A DNA stretch of 64,000 nucleotides. Source: Bryobacter sp. Lineage in GTDB: Bacteria; Acidobacteriota; Terriglobia; Bryobacterales; Bryobacteraceae. The stretch's first letter is position 1. The number at the start of each line of letters is the position of its first letter. The translations under genes were made by a program, and so were the position numbers. The stretch is taken from positions 124,001 to 188,000 of the forward strand of contig JALHNH010000007.1 in the NCBI GenBank assembly GCA_022843625.1, given 5' to 3'. This document shows, piece by piece, positions 24,801-33,318 of this stretch. The notes under the pieces were generated by a model. The model was not told the DNA's origin, made no database searches, and saw only the letters and a program-made list of their open reading frames with translations.

Positions 24801-25331
24801 TCAGATAGCGCGATATGCAGCCATGCCAAAGATCACGGCATTGTAGGCGATGTGGGCGATTGTGCAAGGAACCGTCGAGCCGCTGCTGAGTCGAAGCCAG
24901 CCGTAGAGGCAGCCCATCGCAAAGATGCTCGCGATCTGGGTTGAGGTGATAGCCGGCTTGACCAGGTGCCCCGCGGCAAACATCGCCGCGAGGATGACCA
25001 CTGTGATCCATCCGGACCTCGGCACCTTCCATCGCAGCAACAACGCCGCCAGCAGTGTAAACGCGTAGCCCCGAAAGATCAATTCCTCGACCACCGGGCC
25101 AAGCGTGACGCCCATCCAGACGTCCGCGAATCGCGGTAGCGCGTCAACCCTGTAGTTCCCGAAGAGCGCCGAGAAGGCCAGCGCAGCCGCAACGGAAATC
25201 GCTGTGCCAACCAGAATCGGCTGGGCTGGAGTCGGCCGCCAAGCGAGGAATTCCAGCCCGTGCGAGTTCAGCTTGCCCCGCGCCATCCACAGCGCCCAAA
25301 GAGCAACGAGTGTGATTGCTATGCCCGGCAT
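24801..25331 (-). CDS. CPBP-family intramembrane metalloprotease (Abi-like)
   Basis: 176 residues with about five transmembrane helices. The CPBP motifs are present: EELIFRGY (residues about 90-97; Glu-Glu-x3-Arg), an FAAGHLV helix His, and HIAYN near the C-terminus. The family includes CAAX prenyl protease-like and bacteriocin self-immunity proteins. Start at the ATG after GCGGGAG; a longer reading would overlap the upstream gene by 16 bases. It follows the 234-residue hypothetical at 25379-26083 on the same strand and might process or inhibit a membrane partner. Confidence 0.85.
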   Translation of the reverse strand: MPGIAITLVALWALWMARGKLNSHGLEFLAWRPTPAQPILVGTAISVAAALAFSALFGNYRVDALPRFADVWMGVTLGPVVEELIFRGYAFTLLAALLLRWKVPRSGWITVVILAAMFAAGHLVKPAITSTQIASIFAMGCLYGWLRLSSGSTVPCTIAHIAYNAVIFGMAAYRAI

Positions 25332-25378
25332 GGCAGACTCCCGCACTTCGAATTGTCGCTGAAGAATGGTCGGCCCGC

Positions 25379-26083
25379 TTACCCCCACCGCCACATGTGA
25401 ACAACGTTGCCTTGATAAGAGATTCTTTTGAGGATCGCCGCCAGCCGATAGTCAACGGTCACTTTGTTATCGTCGTATCCACCCTCGGTTTGGTCTCCGC
25501 CGCCGTAGAACGCACTTGAGGCGCGTTTGCCGAAGAGCGAGCACGCCTGCTCCACGAGTTCCTCAGTCGCGGCCTCTTGCAGAAGGAGCTTCCGATACGT
25601 GGAGTAGGTATCGACGGCGAGTTGACTTCTGTTTATTTTGCGCAACTGGTCGAGAGCCTTGCCCCAACTCGCCTCATCCCATTCTCCGTGGAGACCGGAT
25701 GCAAGCAACCAGTCCAACTGGCTGTCCGCGCGGAGTTCGTCTCGCGGAGACCCTGCAAGCACCGGTTCCTCATTCAGCAGGAACGCGACAATCGCGGCGT
25801 ATTGAATCGGGAGATCATCAGCGCCAATCCTCAGCCCCGACGCCTGGAGTACGCCGATGCCCTCGCGCAACACTCGAAGAGCGTTGGCCATCGGTTGCAT
25901 GGGGGAGGCAAAGTCGATCCTCCAACTGATGAGTCCCTCCATCAGGTACCCCTTGAATGCCAACTGGATATTCAGCAAGGAGAGATATTGATCCGACGCA
26001 ACCTGCGGTGTCTGCAGTGCGAGCAAGCTGTCTTCGGCACTTTGCCGGTGAAAGGCAACCATCTGTTCAGGGGTCATCGCCAT
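25379..26083 (-). CDS. Hypothetical protein, 234 residues
   Basis: Mostly helical and soluble (MAMTPEQMVAFHRQSAEDSLLAL..., KALDQLRKINRSQLAVDTYSTYRKLLL). Pattern and length recall immunity-type proteins, but I recognise no family. It precedes a CPBP protease gene by 47 bases on the same strand. Its ATG follows an AGAGAAG site. Confidence 0.55.
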   Translation of the reverse strand: MAMTPEQMVAFHRQSAEDSLLALQTPQVASDQYLSLLNIQLAFKGYLMEGLISWRIDFASPMQPMANALRVLREGIGVLQASGLRIGADDLPIQYAAIVAFLLNEEPVLAGSPRDELRADSQLDWLLASGLHGEWDEASWGKALDQLRKINRSQLAVDTYSTYRKLLLQEAATEELVEQACSLFGKRASSAFYGGGDQTEGGYDDNKVTVDYRLAAILKRISYQGNVVHMWRWG

Positions 26084-26117
26084 AGGGCTTCTCTAGGATC
26101 ACAGGATCTCGGGCCAA

Positions 26118-26644
26118 ATGGAGGAGACCCCGCACGCGTATCGCGGTGGACCCTACTGGCTGTTGGCAGCCGGATCGCTAGGCAAGTTGGTCGAGCATGC
26201 ATGGACTGTCCTAGGATTCCTGGGACTGGTCGCGCTTTTTCCGCCCGTGACATTGCCGCAACTGCCGGTGGTGTTGCCTTGGCGGTACCCATGGATCAGC
26301 TTCGCCTCCTGGGAAGTGGCCTTTCTTGTCGTGCTCTTCTCGGTCACCACCTTCTTCATGCCGTCGGCCTTCGTGCAAGTGGCTCTGGCAGGAAGCTACC
26401 GGGCTGCTTACCGCGCCCCGGCCGTGCTGACATTTCCACTTCGTCATGCAAGGCTCTATCTGGAGGCTTGGGTGATTTCTCTAGCGGCGGCGCGTGCGCA
26501 GTGCTCTCGGGCCCCTTCGCCCCGTGGGGCCTCGCCTGGTCGTATCTCGTCATTCTTTACCTGTTCAATGACGCACTGATCCAATCTCGGTGGCCGGGCG
26601 TCGCGGAGCGATACGCTCGTGCTCACCCGTGCATCCGAGATTGA
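26118..26644 (+). pseudogene. Membrane protein with an apparent frameshift
   Basis: The reading from ATG 26118 gives three membrane helices (AWTVLGFLGLVALFPPVTL, VAFLVVLFSVTTFFMP and neighbours) and continues sensibly to about 26475. The good coding signal then continues in another frame, with a fourth helix (GLAWSYLVILYLFND) and an ending DALIQSRWPGVAERYARAHP that looks authentic. The switch needs one missing base near the GCGGCGGCG run at 26483-26492. Either the gene is broken, the sequence has an error, or programmed frameshifting occurs. Product without the shift ends at 26579. Function unknown; resembles small acidobacterial membrane proteins. Confidence 0.5.
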
Positions 26645-26762
26645 GAGCTGTTCTTGCCGTCGCCCCGGTTTGAGTCCGAGCGCATAGACTGTCGAATGAG
26701 CATGTTCCCGTGGGCTAGGTGCGCCGATACATTCTCAGGACTTGACCCTTAGGGATTTGGCC

Positions 26763-27155
26763 ATGCAGCTACCAGACGAAGCCATTGCAGCAGCCGAGAA
26801 CGGCGACTTGAGCCGGGCTATCAGAGTCGTGCAGGATCAAACCGGGCTTCGCTACGAGTCTGCCGAAAATGCGGTAGAGACTTATCTGCCCGAGAAGGGT
26901 AACCCACTGGTTGAGTTGCCCCCGGACGCCATCCAGTATCTACTTGCGGGACGAAAGGCCCGCGCCGTTCTGTTGATTCAATGGCGCTTCGGCATTGAAC
27001 GGGATCAGGCGGAACGGCTCGCTGCCAACTGGAGGGCGCCATCGGGCGAGACTGCGGACGACCTGGCCCGTCAGCGGCTGCAAATGGTTACTGTGGCGTT
27101 TGTGCTTGTGGCCGCGCTGTTCGTGCTAATCTCCGCCACCATCGGCAGAGCCTGA
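26763..27155 (+). CDS. Small membrane-anchored protein with two ribosomal-L7/L12-like helix-turn repeats
   Basis: 130 residues. Two repeats of about 40 residues occur in tandem: LPDEAIAAAENGDLSRAIRVVQDQTGLRYESAENAV and LPPDAIQYLLAGRKARAVLLIQWRFGIERDQAERLA. Both follow the pattern 'G-ka-AI-v-re-tGl-l-eAk--V' of the L7/L12 C-terminal fold seen in many small bacterial proteins. A C-terminal helix (VTVAFVLVAALFVLISATIG) anchors it. Role unknown. Start is the ATG after AGGGATTTGG; the upstream TTG adds 7 residues. Confidence 0.6.
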   Translation: MQLPDEAIAAAENGDLSRAIRVVQDQTGLRYESAENAVETYLPEKGNPLVELPPDAIQYLLAGRKARAVLLIQWRFGIERDQAERLAANWRAPSGETADDLARQRLQMVTVAFVLVAALFVLISATIGRA

Positions 27156-27177
27156 TAGCCGAGTCCGAAGCGCCACG

Positions 27178-27927
27178 CTATCGGACGCGAACGTGACTGC
27201 CTCGTACCAGCCGTGCTCCCTCGGTCAGTTTCCCGCTATCGAAGCCAGCCCGCACCGCCGAAGTGTTGATCTGCCAGTCAGATCCCGCGAGCAATGACTC
27301 CAGTCGGTGGCGCGTGTTTCCGGCCGGCAACTGCTTGGCAATCTCCTCAATCTCGGTTTTAGAGAAGGTCAACTGCCGCTCCCAAAAACACTTTGGCACC
27401 TTCAGCGGATCGTCAATCACCAGTGACGGGCTGCTGTTCGCCTGCATCCCGATGCTGGACTTCTCACCTTCGAGCTTCTTCAGCCCGCGCGACATCATGA
27501 ATGCGAGCAGCATGGACCGCAGGCGATTGACTCTCGCTTCGGCGGACTTCTTGCGTGCAGTCAAGCGCTCGGCTTCCTTGCCGCAGATGGCGGCGATGGA
27601 CTCTTGCCAGCGCCAGTAGCCAGCTATTCGGTCCACCTTGCCGTGCCAGGCTTCGATGTAGTCGTTGATCTCCTGGATCAGTTCGTCCGGCACTGCGCCG
27701 GGCGCCTCCTCGGCTTCTTCGGCGCGGTCCATGAGGTCGATCAGACGGTCATCGAGCTCGAAGAGCGACCGTGGATCGCGCGGCGTGCGTTTCAACAGGC
27801 GGGAGCGGAGCGCGTCCACGATGTCGGCCGCGCGGTCATCGCTCGATTCGCGCAGCGCGGCGACAAGGCGCTCGGCCAAGTCGAGGGTAGACTCCTGCGG
27901 GGCAGCAATTACGAGCGCGGCGGCCAT
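27178..27927 (-). CDS. Siphovirus Gp157-like protein
   Basis: 249 residues. Matches Gp157-type proteins: central LIQEINDYIEAWHGKVDRIAGYWRWQESIAAICGKEAERLTARKKSAEARVNRLRSMLLAFM, a helical coiled-coil core, then a beta-rich C-terminus. The family is phage- and element-borne; one member has been linked to resistance or interaction with host nuclease, but activity is not established here. GGAGG before the ATG at 27927. It follows the helicase gene on the same strand by 28 bases and belongs to the element's DNA-processing kit. Confidence 0.8.
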   Translation of the reverse strand: MAAALVIAAPQESTLDLAERLVAALRESSDDRAADIVDALRSRLLKRTPRDPRSLFELDDRLIDLMDRAEEAEEAPGAVPDELIQEINDYIEAWHGKVDRIAGYWRWQESIAAICGKEAERLTARKKSAEARVNRLRSMLLAFMMSRGLKKLEGEKSSIGMQANSSPSLVIDDPLKVPKCFWERQLTFSKTEIEEIAKQLPAGNTRHRLESLLAGSDWQINTSAVRAGFDSGKLTEGARLVRGSHVRVR

Positions 27928-27955
27928 GGCACACCTCCAGATTGTTCGCCGATTG

Positions 27956-30169
27956 TTAGAACAGGCTGAGTTGAACGGCGGGGCCGCTCGGTTGAATCCA
28001 AGTGGACGGCTCTGCTGCCATGGGCAGTGGCGCTTCCACGGGCTGCGCGGCAGTTGGCGGCAACTCGCGCTGGAGTTGTTTCCAGATCGCGGCCGCCGCA
28101 TCCCCTACACCCTGGCGCGTGACCAGTTCGCGGGCCATCGCGGTCAGCACGTCGTCATCGTCTTCCATGGAGTGCAGCCCACCGCCAGCCAATTTGCCTT
28201 CCATTGCGAGCGACACCAGGAGCTTCTTGCCCATCAGCCGCAAACAACTCTCTTGAGCTGTCTGCGCATAGGCGAGGAAGGCCACACGGATCGGATCTTT
28301 CTGTCCGATCCTCCAACTTCTGCGGCTCGCTTGGCGCAGCACGTAGGTGCTCCAGCCACTTTCGTAGAACAGAATTGTTTTGGCGAACATCAGGTCGAGG
28401 CCAGTCTGGACAAGCTTTGGGTGGCAGATGCAAATTTGCATGCCGTTCCGCAGATGACGCTCGTACCAGGCCTCGCGAAGTTCGGGCGCGATGTCGGCCG
28501 TGAGCACCTCGGCGCGGATGCCTTCGCTTTGCAGCAACGACTGAAGACGACGGGTCACGTCGCGCTTCTGCGTGTACACGGCGTACACCTGAATTCGGCG
28601 CCCCTGCGCCAGCTCCTGCTTACACTCCTCGACCAAGCGGCGCTCTTTCGCGTAGTGTGCGCGCTCGTCGAGATCCTCGGGCTCGGCAATGATGAACCGC
28701 TCGCGCTGGCCCTCTTCGTCGGTTCGATAGCCGTAGAGCGTCCCCAGGCCGAACGGTCGGTCCGGATACAGCAGCAGCGCGTTCATCGCTGTGCTGATCA
28801 CCGAAGAGTTGCCGTGGTTCTCGCGCAGAGCATCCCGGATCTGGTCCTCGAGCGACGAATAGGCCGCCTTCAGCACCGGGTCCATGTCCACCGCGATCAC
28901 TTCTTCGTGATACGGCGGCAACGCGTCCGAGATGTCTTCGAGTGAAACGAACGCCGCCATATTCATCAGGTACTTGCCGAACAGTAGAGGCGATGCTCCG
29001 GGCCGACGCTTCACCGTGGTGGTCACCTTGGCCTTGGAGCACGCGTTTTCGGACGGCTCGATGGTGGTCACCTTTTCGAGAACGCCGTACGCTTCGGCGA
29101 ACTGGCGGATGCCAGCCTCGCCGTGGTCGAAGCCGTCTTCCTTCATCACGGCGGGCGCGATTCGATAAAGGATGTGGAACAGTTCGTCGGCATAGCCGCC
29201 CAAGAGCGTGCCGGTCAGAATCACCGTGCGTGCGCAGGCCGAAGCGATCGTACGCAGCGCGTTGCCCTGTGCCGTGTCGCCGCCCTTCAATTCGTGAACT
29301 TCGTCGGCGATGCCGTAATCGAAGAATCCGTTGAGATGGCGACCGATGAACTCGATGGGAGCCATACGATGGATCTTCTCGCGGTCGGCCTGCCACAGCG
29401 GGCTATAGAACGTGCGCCCAGCTGGGCCGTCGACGACCACTTCTTCCGAGAGCTTCACCTTGCGCAGGTCGGATCGGCGGACCTGCTCATCGCCGATCAC
29501 CACCGGCCGCCCCGTGTCGGGGTTCACCAAGTTGCCCAGATGCGGCCCTGACTTGGGCGAAGCAAACGCGTGCTTCCAGAAGTAGCCGAGCTTGGCACGC
29601 TCGCGCGAAACGATGAACACGCAGGGTCCCGGCACTTGCGAGCGCCACCGTACCTTTGCCGAGCGGTGGTTCTTCGCCAGACGCAAGTCGCTCAATGTAG
29701 TCCGCAGTCCCTCGCGCACGATCCGGTCACCGCGCATCCGAACTTCGTTCACGCCAGTGAACCCGTTCGAGGCAACGCCGTTCCGGAGGCCATCGATGAC
29801 AAACACGCGGACGCCCGGAATCGTTAAGCAGCATTCTCTTGTCCACTTCTCGACGAGTTGCGGCGGCACCATCGCTAGCGCGGTGAACGCCCGCCCGTCG
29901 GCGTGAGTGAATACGCTCCCGAGCGAGATCAGAGTCTTACCCGTGCCGCACTCGGCCACCGCCGCTGCGCACCGGGCCTCCTGCCAGCGCTTGACGATCC
30001 CCATGATCGCTAGCCGCTGGGCGGGGAAGGGCTGACGCTTCAATCGGGCTAACGCCGGCCAGACTGGATCACTCGGCTGGTGAAGGGGCGGGAACTCACA
30101 AAGGACCCGCGTGCTCAGGGCCGCGCCATACTGTTCGAGGTATGCCCCGATCGAGTCAAGTGGCTGCAT
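27956..30169 (-). CDS. SNF2/DEAD-type superfamily 2 helicase
   Basis: 737 residues. Walker A is AECGTGKT at residues 72-79 and the DEVH box appears near residue 290 (IADEVHELKGGDTA). Motif III reads LTGTLLGGY, and the C-terminal lobe includes SGWSTYVLRQASRRSWRIGQ, a clear SNF2-type QxxxRxxRIGQ motif VI. It translocates on DNA. Two insertions separate motifs I and II (about residues 130-270), and the FVIDG / SRERAKLG regions are unusual. Ribosome site GAGGAGG. It pairs with Gp157 downstream. Confidence 0.87.
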   Translation of the reverse strand: MQPLDSIGAYLEQYGAALSTRVLCEFPPLHQPSDPVWPALARLKRQPFPAQRLAIMGIVKRWQEARCAAAVAECGTGKTLISLGSVFTHADGRAFTALAMVPPQLVEKWTRECCLTIPGVRVFVIDGLRNGVASNGFTGVNEVRMRGDRIVREGLRTTLSDLRLAKNHRSAKVRWRSQVPGPCVFIVSRERAKLGYFWKHAFASPKSGPHLGNLVNPDTGRPVVIGDEQVRRSDLRKVKLSEEVVVDGPAGRTFYSPLWQADREKIHRMAPIEFIGRHLNGFFDYGIADEVHELKGGDTAQGNALRTIASACARTVILTGTLLGGYADELFHILYRIAPAVMKEDGFDHGEAGIRQFAEAYGVLEKVTTIEPSENACSKAKVTTTVKRRPGASPLLFGKYLMNMAAFVSLEDISDALPPYHEEVIAVDMDPVLKAAYSSLEDQIRDALRENHGNSSVISTAMNALLLYPDRPFGLGTLYGYRTDEEGQRERFIIAEPEDLDERAHYAKERRLVEECKQELAQGRRIQVYAVYTQKRDVTRRLQSLLQSEGIRAEVLTADIAPELREAWYERHLRNGMQICICHPKLVQTGLDLMFAKTILFYESGWSTYVLRQASRRSWRIGQKDPIRVAFLAYAQTAQESCLRLMGKKLLVSLAMEGKLAGGGLHSMEDDDDVLTAMARELVTRQGVGDAAAAIWKQLQRELPPTAAQPVEAPLPMAAEPSTWIQPSGPAVQLSLF

Positions 30170-30398
30170 GGGGCCTCCTCTTTGGGCGCGTATTCACGGC
30201 ATAATCGATCCAATGGAACTCCACGAAGTCGAAGATGCCGTCACGATCTTGAGTCTTTTCTTCTTTTCGCCAGATTGTTGCGCGAAGATCGTGTGGCAGC
30301 GGCAGGGCGGAGCACGAATAGCCTGAGCTCGCTCGGTACGATGCCGCCGGCTGGCGGAAAATCTTTACGAGGGCACAATCTATGAGTAGAGCTGCGTT

Positions 30399-30864
30399 GT
30401 GACCACGCCACCCGACGCCCTGGATTCTCTGCTGCGCGAACTTACTTCGCGGCCCGGCTCTTCGATTCAGCAATTCGAAGCGAAACTAGCCGAGGTCGCC
30501 GCGCTTACGGATGCCCGCTGCATTCGCCCGCTCTTGATGCTCCTGAACGACACCGCCGGCGACGAAAGAGTGTTTTCAATCATCCATACCGTCGAGACCT
30601 TCGACGACGAGATCTACACTCATCACCTGGCCTCAGCGCTCCCAGAACTCGTTACCGCCGCGCCTCGATGGGCGGAGGTTCTGCAACTGCGTATCCTGAA
30701 CTCGCCCGAAACAGCCGCGGCTTTCTCGGCGGCACTTGGCGCAAGTCACGAAGACGTGCGCGAGTCGGCCATCAAGCTGCTCAAGTCCACTACTTCCCGT
30801 TGGCCGAAGGCCCAAGATAGCCGAGGTGATGCTGCGCAGCATTGCGAACCAGCAGCCAAGATGA
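30399..30864 (+). pseudogene. Imm30-like immunity protein, probably frameshifted near the 3' end
   Basis: The N-terminal 130 residues match the Imm30 pattern: LLRELTSRPGSSIQQFEAKLAEVAALTDARCIRPLLMLLNDT, then SIIHTVETFDDEIYTHHLASALPEL and AAPRWAEVLQLRILNS. The frame then degenerates near 30813; shifting by one base gives a plausible tail (KIAEVMLRSIANQQPR) ending at 30864. The unshifted frame runs into the PIN gene. Imm30 proteins neutralise polymorphic toxins; none is adjacent. GTG start; weak ribosome site. Confidence 0.5.
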
Positions 30865-30990
30865 AGTTTAGCCGTGGGCGAGCGTACCTCTCGGACCGGA
30901 TGTGTGCCTCATCGGCGATGACTAGATTGCCACAAGGTCCTCTTCACGCACTGCGCTCAAGACGCGAGCAATCTCAGGGCTGCCAAAGAG

Positions 30991-31413
30991 CTAGCTTTTT
31001 AGATATCGTTCGACGCGATCCGACGTCCAGACAGCTACACCACAACCGAAGAAATCATTGTCTTCGCTCCAAATCGGGCATCCGATGGCCAACGCCGCGG
31101 CGAGCACGGGCCAGTCCTCCGGGTCCCGTCTGGCCAGCAGTTCAATCGCCTCCTGCCTATGCTCGACGTACGTCTCCTCCTGCAGGACTTCTGTGAGTGC
31201 GGCCAACGTCCGCAGCAGCTTCGTGGCGAGTGCAATATCGCCGCCGCGTTTTGCAACGAGCTCTGCGAGGTGCTCTTCCGCCTCTCCGAGAGCGGATGCT
31301 GGAACAAAGAACGTCGCACGCTCGCAATAGTGCTCGAGTAGCGCTCGGGTTCGAGTTCCCAGAACAGAGCGAATCAAGATGTTCGCGTCAATGACGAGAG
31401 CCTTGCCTGACAT
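30991..31413 (-). CDS. PIN-domain toxin (VapC-like)
   Basis: 140 residues. PIN catalytic carboxylates are visible: Asp9 in VIDANILI, Glu near residues 44-46 (LGEAEEHL) and the C-terminal SEDNDF cluster. The expected activity is sequence- or structure-specific RNA cleavage, kept silent by the upstream antitoxin. It overlaps the antitoxin gene by 26 bases, so expression is coupled. Substrate not predictable. Confidence 0.84.
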   Translation of the reverse strand: MSGKALVIDANILIRSVLGTRTRALLEHYCERATFFVPASALGEAEEHLAELVAKRGGDIALATKLLRTLAALTEVLQEETYVEHRQEAIELLARRDPEDWPVLAAALAIGCPIWSEDNDFFGCGVAVWTSDRVERYLKS

Positions 31414-31681
31414 TGCGCTTCTTCTCCCGAGCAGCGCTGCGGATGGCCTTGTACTCCGCCATCAGTTCGTCCTCCGAGGCGCCCCAGGTGCAAATCATTG
31501 CGTCCAAGTCTTTGGCGGCGGCGCGCATCGCCTCTAGTTGCGCTTTGCGGCTCTGCTTCTGCGCCGGAATGTAGTAGCCCAGGGTCTTTCCGTGACGTTC
31601 AATCGCCAGCGGCTGCCCCGCTTCCAGGTAGCCCGCCAGCTTTTCCCGAAACTCACGAATGCCAACCTTCATCGTTTCCAT
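31388..31681 (-). CDS. Phd/YefM-family antitoxin
   Basis: 97 residues. N-terminal METMKVGIREFREKLAGYLEAGQPLAIERHGKTLGYYIP is the Phd/YefM DNA-binding domain pattern; the C-terminal charged helix (KAQLEAMRAAAKDLDAMICTW...) should wrap the PIN toxin. It should autoregulate the operon by binding an operator upstream of 31681. It overlaps the toxin gene by 26 bases. Confidence 0.86.
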   Translation of the reverse strand: METMKVGIREFREKLAGYLEAGQPLAIERHGKTLGYYIPAQKQSRKAQLEAMRAAAKDLDAMICTWGASEDELMAEYKAIRSAAREKKRNVRQGSRH

Positions 31682-31702
31682 ATTGCGTACTCACTGTACA
31701 CA

Positions 31703-32329
31703 TTATACCAACGCACTCTCGTCTGGAATCGCAATCGTATGTTTACGAAGACCCTGGCTCAGAATGCGCAGCAGGCGCAGCTTTGTGCCTTTGACCGCGA
31801 TGGGTATGCAGTTGATACCGAACAGATGCTCCACGTGACCTCTTGCCTCAACTTCCCGCTGAAACCAACTCGCCCATTCGGGTAGCGCTGGCAGACCGAA
31901 GCGGACGGCGAGCCGGTGCAACACGAAGTCCGGCGTTGTGTCGAACAGAATCGTTCGCCGCGCCTCGGCGTTAGCCCCCAGCGCCGTCTCGGCAAACGCT
32001 GCTGAGAGCAGGATGACGTGCCGCACCGGCCGTTTCCGGCAGGGGATCTGTAGGGACGCGCGGTAGGCGGTCGGCTTCTCGCCCAGCGTTCCCATAAACA
32101 CTCGACCGCCGAATTCGATCTGAAACCTCAGGCCCTCCTGAGCCGCTGCAATCACTGCTCCGATCTCCTGGTCGTTACCGAACACAGAAACCAAATGCAG
32201 GGCCGTGTCTCCGCGCTCCGGCGGCGGTTCGGCTATGAGGCGCTCCAAATGAGCTGAGCCCTCGGTGATTGTGTCGCGAGTCTGCTTCACGAACTTGAGC
32301 TTGCCCATTCGGAGGTGTGCGTTCTCCAT
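31703..32329 (-). CDS. Hypothetical protein, 208 residues
   Basis: Alpha/beta protein with no signal peptide. Segments such as RHVILLSAAFAETALGANAEARRTILFD and FVLHRLAVRFGLPALPEWASWF look conserved, but I cannot place it. Begins with ATG after a GAGGAG site. It precedes the antitoxin gene on the same strand, with no evidence of a functional link. Confidence 0.55.
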   Translation of the reverse strand: MENAHLRMGKLKFVKQTRDTITEGSAHLERLIAEPPPERGDTALHLVSVFGNDQEIGAVIAAAQEGLRFQIEFGGRVFMGTLGEKPTAYRASLQIPCRKRPVRHVILLSAAFAETALGANAEARRTILFDTTPDFVLHRLAVRFGLPALPEWASWFQREVEARGHVEHLFGINCIPIAVKGTKLRLLRILSQGLRKHTIAIPDESALV

Positions 32330-32520
32330 TAGCGATGATCTCCTCTCCTCTCCGGTGAAGACGAACCGGTATTTCGCAGAGAGTTGTACCGGTCTTCGTG
32401 GTACTGTGGCGCATATCGCGATCTATCTTGCTTCAAATCGTCTAAGTCGCGCTAGAAGAGCCGTTTGGACGCACCGCTGTTCCCTGCTTCTTCATTCCCC
32501 ATTTTCGGGGCAACCTGCAG
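32330..32520. other. Intergenic stretch without a recognisable gene
   Basis: No ORF with convincing coding features. It separates the 208-residue gene from a hydrolase fragment. No clear promoter or hairpin was identified by eye. Confidence 0.4.
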
Positions 32521-32655
32521 CTATTCTCCGTCCAGAACGTTGCGGGTGAAGGGATCGATTTCCTTGTCCCGAACGTCAACCGGAATCTGGTGCCCGAAGT
32601 TGGGGTAGATGGCACGGGCTTGCACGCCCCTGGCGCGGAGTTCTTCAGCCAACGA
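32521..32655 (-). pseudogene. C-terminal fragment of an alpha/beta hydrolase-type protein
   Basis: A reading of about 44 codons ends in TAG at 32521-32523 and encodes LAEELRARGVQARAIYPNFG followed by HQIPVDVRDKEIDPFTRNVLDGE. The FGHQIP pattern with a His after FG resembles the C-terminal end of dienelactone-hydrolase-like enzymes. An in-frame stop at 32656-32658 precedes it, so only the tail of the gene remains. Probably a decayed gene of a former neighbour. Confidence 0.45.
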
Positions 32656-32764
32656 TCATTGGACTATTTTGCTTGTTGAGCTCTGGTATTCTTTCTTGGC
32701 TTTCGGACAAGGCACATGATTCCGGAGACGCTTGCTTCTTCATCGCCGCCTCTGGCATCGTATT

Positions 32765-32932
32765 ATGGTGAGTTTTCTGTCGGTAGTGCGCGCTCTTCTT
32801 GTTCCCGTCATTCTGCCCGTTCTGTGTCTCGCCGACCAGGTCGACATGAAGAACGGCGACCGGGTGACCGACGCGTTTGTAAAGAAGGACGCAAAACCAC
32901 TCACGCTCAAGAGCGAAAATCATCCTCGTTAA
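32765..32932 (+). pseudogene. Truncated DUF481-like exported protein N-terminus
   Basis: An ATG-initiated 55-codon frame encodes a signal peptide (MVSFLSVVRALLVPVILPVLCLA), then DQVDMKNGDRVTDAFVKKDAKPLTLK, the start pattern of DUF481 outer-membrane proteins ('D-v-LKNGDr-tG-ivk-d-k-l-lkt'). It stops after ENHPR. Intact DUF481 proteins run to about 250-350 residues, so this is an N-terminal remnant. It directly precedes a helix-turn-helix gene and may mark an insertion or deletion junction. Confidence 0.5.
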
Positions 32933-32943
32933 GGCCAACGACT

Positions 32944-33318
32944 ATGCGATCAATAGGCACCGTGCTCCGCACCACACGAGAGGGCCAAAGTCGGCCTGTC
33001 GATGAGATCGCGCGGGAGTTGAGAATCCGTCAATGCAGTGTATCCGCATTAGAGGCGGACGACGTGGCAGCCTTCCCCGGAGCGGTCTTTTACAGATCTT
33101 TCGTGCGGCAGTACGCGGCTCTGCTCGGGCTCAGCCGAGGAGAGTTCGACGCCGAACTGAAAGCGGTGGTGGATCACCCGGAAACCTACCTCGGTGAGCC
33201 ACGCGCGTTGGCAGTTAATACCGTTGAGCGCTTGCCCGGGCGGTGGCGTCGAGCGCTCACCTTCCTCCGACGCGGCTTACTCGCCTCGAGCCACGAACGA
33301 GTTGCAAAGGACGAATGA
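32944..33318 (+). CDS. RodZ-type helix-turn-helix domain protein
   Basis: 124 residues. N-terminal IGTVLRTTREGQSRPVDEIARELRIRQCSVSALEADDVAAFPGAVFYRSFVRQYAALLGL matches the cytoplasmic HTH_25 domain of RodZ. The C-terminus lacks the transmembrane helix and periplasmic domain of RodZ; a basic tail (GRWRRALTFLRRG) follows. It may be a short DNA- or membrane-associated regulator. The end overlaps the next small frame (TGATG). Start at ATG after AAGG. Confidence 0.7.
   Translation: MRSIGTVLRTTREGQSRPVDEIARELRIRQCSVSALEADDVAAFPGAVFYRSFVRQYAALLGLSRGEFDAELKAVVDHPETYLGEPRALAVNTVERLPGRWRRALTFLRRGLLASSHERVAKDE

Noticed and set aside
30213-30326. A 37-codon ORF between the helicase and the Imm30-like gene
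   Set aside because: No ribosome site, no family and codon use not distinctive.
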